Below, one piece after another: positions 63,438 to 64,000 of a DNA stretch of 64,000 bases (position 1 is the stretch's first letter; the number at the start of each line of letters is the position of its first letter). The translations under genes were made by a program, and so were the position numbers. The notes below the pieces were generated by a model that saw only the letters and a list, made by a program, of their open reading frames with translations, was not told where the DNA came from and made no database searches. The DNA is from Rhynchonema sp. JSB1_4 (lineage: Eukaryota > Nematoda > Chromadorea > Monhysterida > Xyalidae), in the NCBI GenBank assembly GCA_030248065.1, contig JASAMV010000248.1, forward strand, positions 264,120-328,119. Direction: 5' to 3'.

Positions 63438-64000
63438 TGTTCGACCTTTGCCACTGATCAAAACAATCGTTCAATCGAACAAACATGGCCATGTGATGTT
63501 GACACCCAACCAATTAATCAAAATGACATGAATCAAAACGGATACGGTCAGTGGTCTGTTCATTACAAAAATGGCAGCAACAGGCATAAGAACAGACATG
63601 GCAGAAATGTGACTCACAAAGCTTGTGTTGAACGCAGAATGACCAAAAAGCGTCGTATACGCGACCAAACGTCGGTCAAGTCACAAAATTGCAAATCTGC
63701 CGAAGGAACTGATGTTTCAGACGGTTTGCTTAGCACACTAGTGCGGCCCGTCGAAAAGTCTATGTGTTCAAATTTGAAATCAAATGAAACAGCTCAAAAT
63801 GCTGCCAATAGTGATAAAAACTCAGACGGTTTGCTTAGCACACTGGTGCGGCCCGTCGAAAAGCATCTGCGCTCAAAACTGATGTCAAATGACGATGCTA
63901 TGTGTGTAGAAACGATCGAACAGTGCACGGGTGCGATCGTGAAACATCACCGCGCTCGCCCAACCTGTTCGATCGCATGTTTTTTTGTTCATTTTATGAA
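63438..64000 (+). CDS. Open reading frame running off the window, unknown basic protein
   Basis: After the in-frame TGA at 63435 the frame has no stop to the window end (187 codons). The first ATG is at 63528 (MNQNGYGQWSVHYKNG). The sequence is basic and Asn/Ser-rich (NRHKNRHGR, RRMTKKRRIRD) and contains two copies of SDGLLSTLVRPVEK about 35 residues apart. From about 63901 the frame enters the reverse complement of PFAS exon 28 DNA (VETIEQCTGAIVKHHRARP), so the end is antisense-derived. No family is recognised. It starts where homology to the PFAS intron ends, so it could be part of a mobile element or captured gene. Coding status is unproven. Confidence 0.35.
63720..63863 (+). repeat. Two direct 39-bp repeats
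   Basis: GACGGTTTGCTTAGCACACT followed by (A/G)GTGCGGCCCGTCGAAAAG occurs at 63720-63758 and 63825-63863, 105 bp apart, with one difference. The spacing is a multiple of three, so both copies read in the same frame. Confidence 0.9.

Larger units (their letters stand above)
60833..63452 (+). pseudogene. Partial PFAS duplication (introns 26-28 with exons 27 and 28)
   Basis: Homologous to 45726-46788 from GGGCAATGTTGTCT to GTTCGACCTTTG, once the transposon at 60923-62464 is removed. The exon 27 copy has lost its acceptor (GCTCAGG became GCTCACA) and carries a net 7-nt deletion, shifting the frame. The exon 28 copy (starting about 63141) remains open, keeps SLGVCNGCQL, and has a Trp-to-Cys change in the NIGW segment. 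With no other PFAS exons and a broken splice site it cannot encode an enzyme. Confidence 0.85.

Overview
The window is repeat-rich DNA from a multicellular eukaryote. Genes are split by many short GT-AG introns (mostly about 55-150 bp) and separated by long stretches packed with transposon relics. The proteins are animal proteins: LRRC59, a neuroglobin-like globin, phosphoribosylformylglycinamidine synthase, an F-box/LRR protein, an LRR receptor and a C-type-lectin-like protein. A short interstitial array of the hexamer TTAGGC, the nematode telomere repeat, at 983-1070 and an acylatable invertebrate-type globin make a nematode or other ecdysozoan the best guess. This is an inference and not proven.

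Layout. 1-10.3 kb: nested hAT-like MITEs, tRNA-derived SINE-like pieces and fold-back elements; no gene recognised. 10.3-13.5 kb (+): a globin with an MGNxxCxC N-terminus. 15.4-18.1 kb (-): a nine-exon F-box/LRR gene, convergent with the globin. 18.8-22.3 kb: a cluster of five hAT-like MITEs, four with intact 8-bp target-site duplications. 22.6-26.1 kb (+): a nine-exon LRRC59 homologue. 27.2-47.6 kb (+): a complete 31-exon PFAS gene, predicted at 1348 aa. Its intron 17 is 11.7 kb and hosts a complete intronless LRR receptor gene at 39.9-42.1 kb. 48.6-50.8 kb (+): a LINE-ORF1-like gene split by a MITE. 50.8-58.1 kb: a 7.3-kb tandem satellite. 59.4-60.4 kb (+): the 3' part of a C-type-lectin-like gene with a tandemly repeated exon. 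60.8-63.5 kb: a partial segmental duplication of PFAS exons 27-28, interrupted by a 1.5-kb TIR element carrying a BESS-motif relic. 63.4-64.0 kb: an open reading frame running off the window into an inverted copy of the same PFAS fragment.

Exon structures for PFAS, LRRC59, the F-box gene and the globin were built by hand from splice-site phase plus family conservation; all four give full-length in-frame products. PFAS supplies step four of de novo purine synthesis. LRRC59 is an ER-membrane protein. The other genes have no obvious functional link.

The most unusual signals are an 18-fold recurring exact 10-mer (TGATGTTTCA) scattered through genic DNA, the nested receptor gene in PFAS, the repeatedly copied PFAS fragment, and the many fold-back elements.
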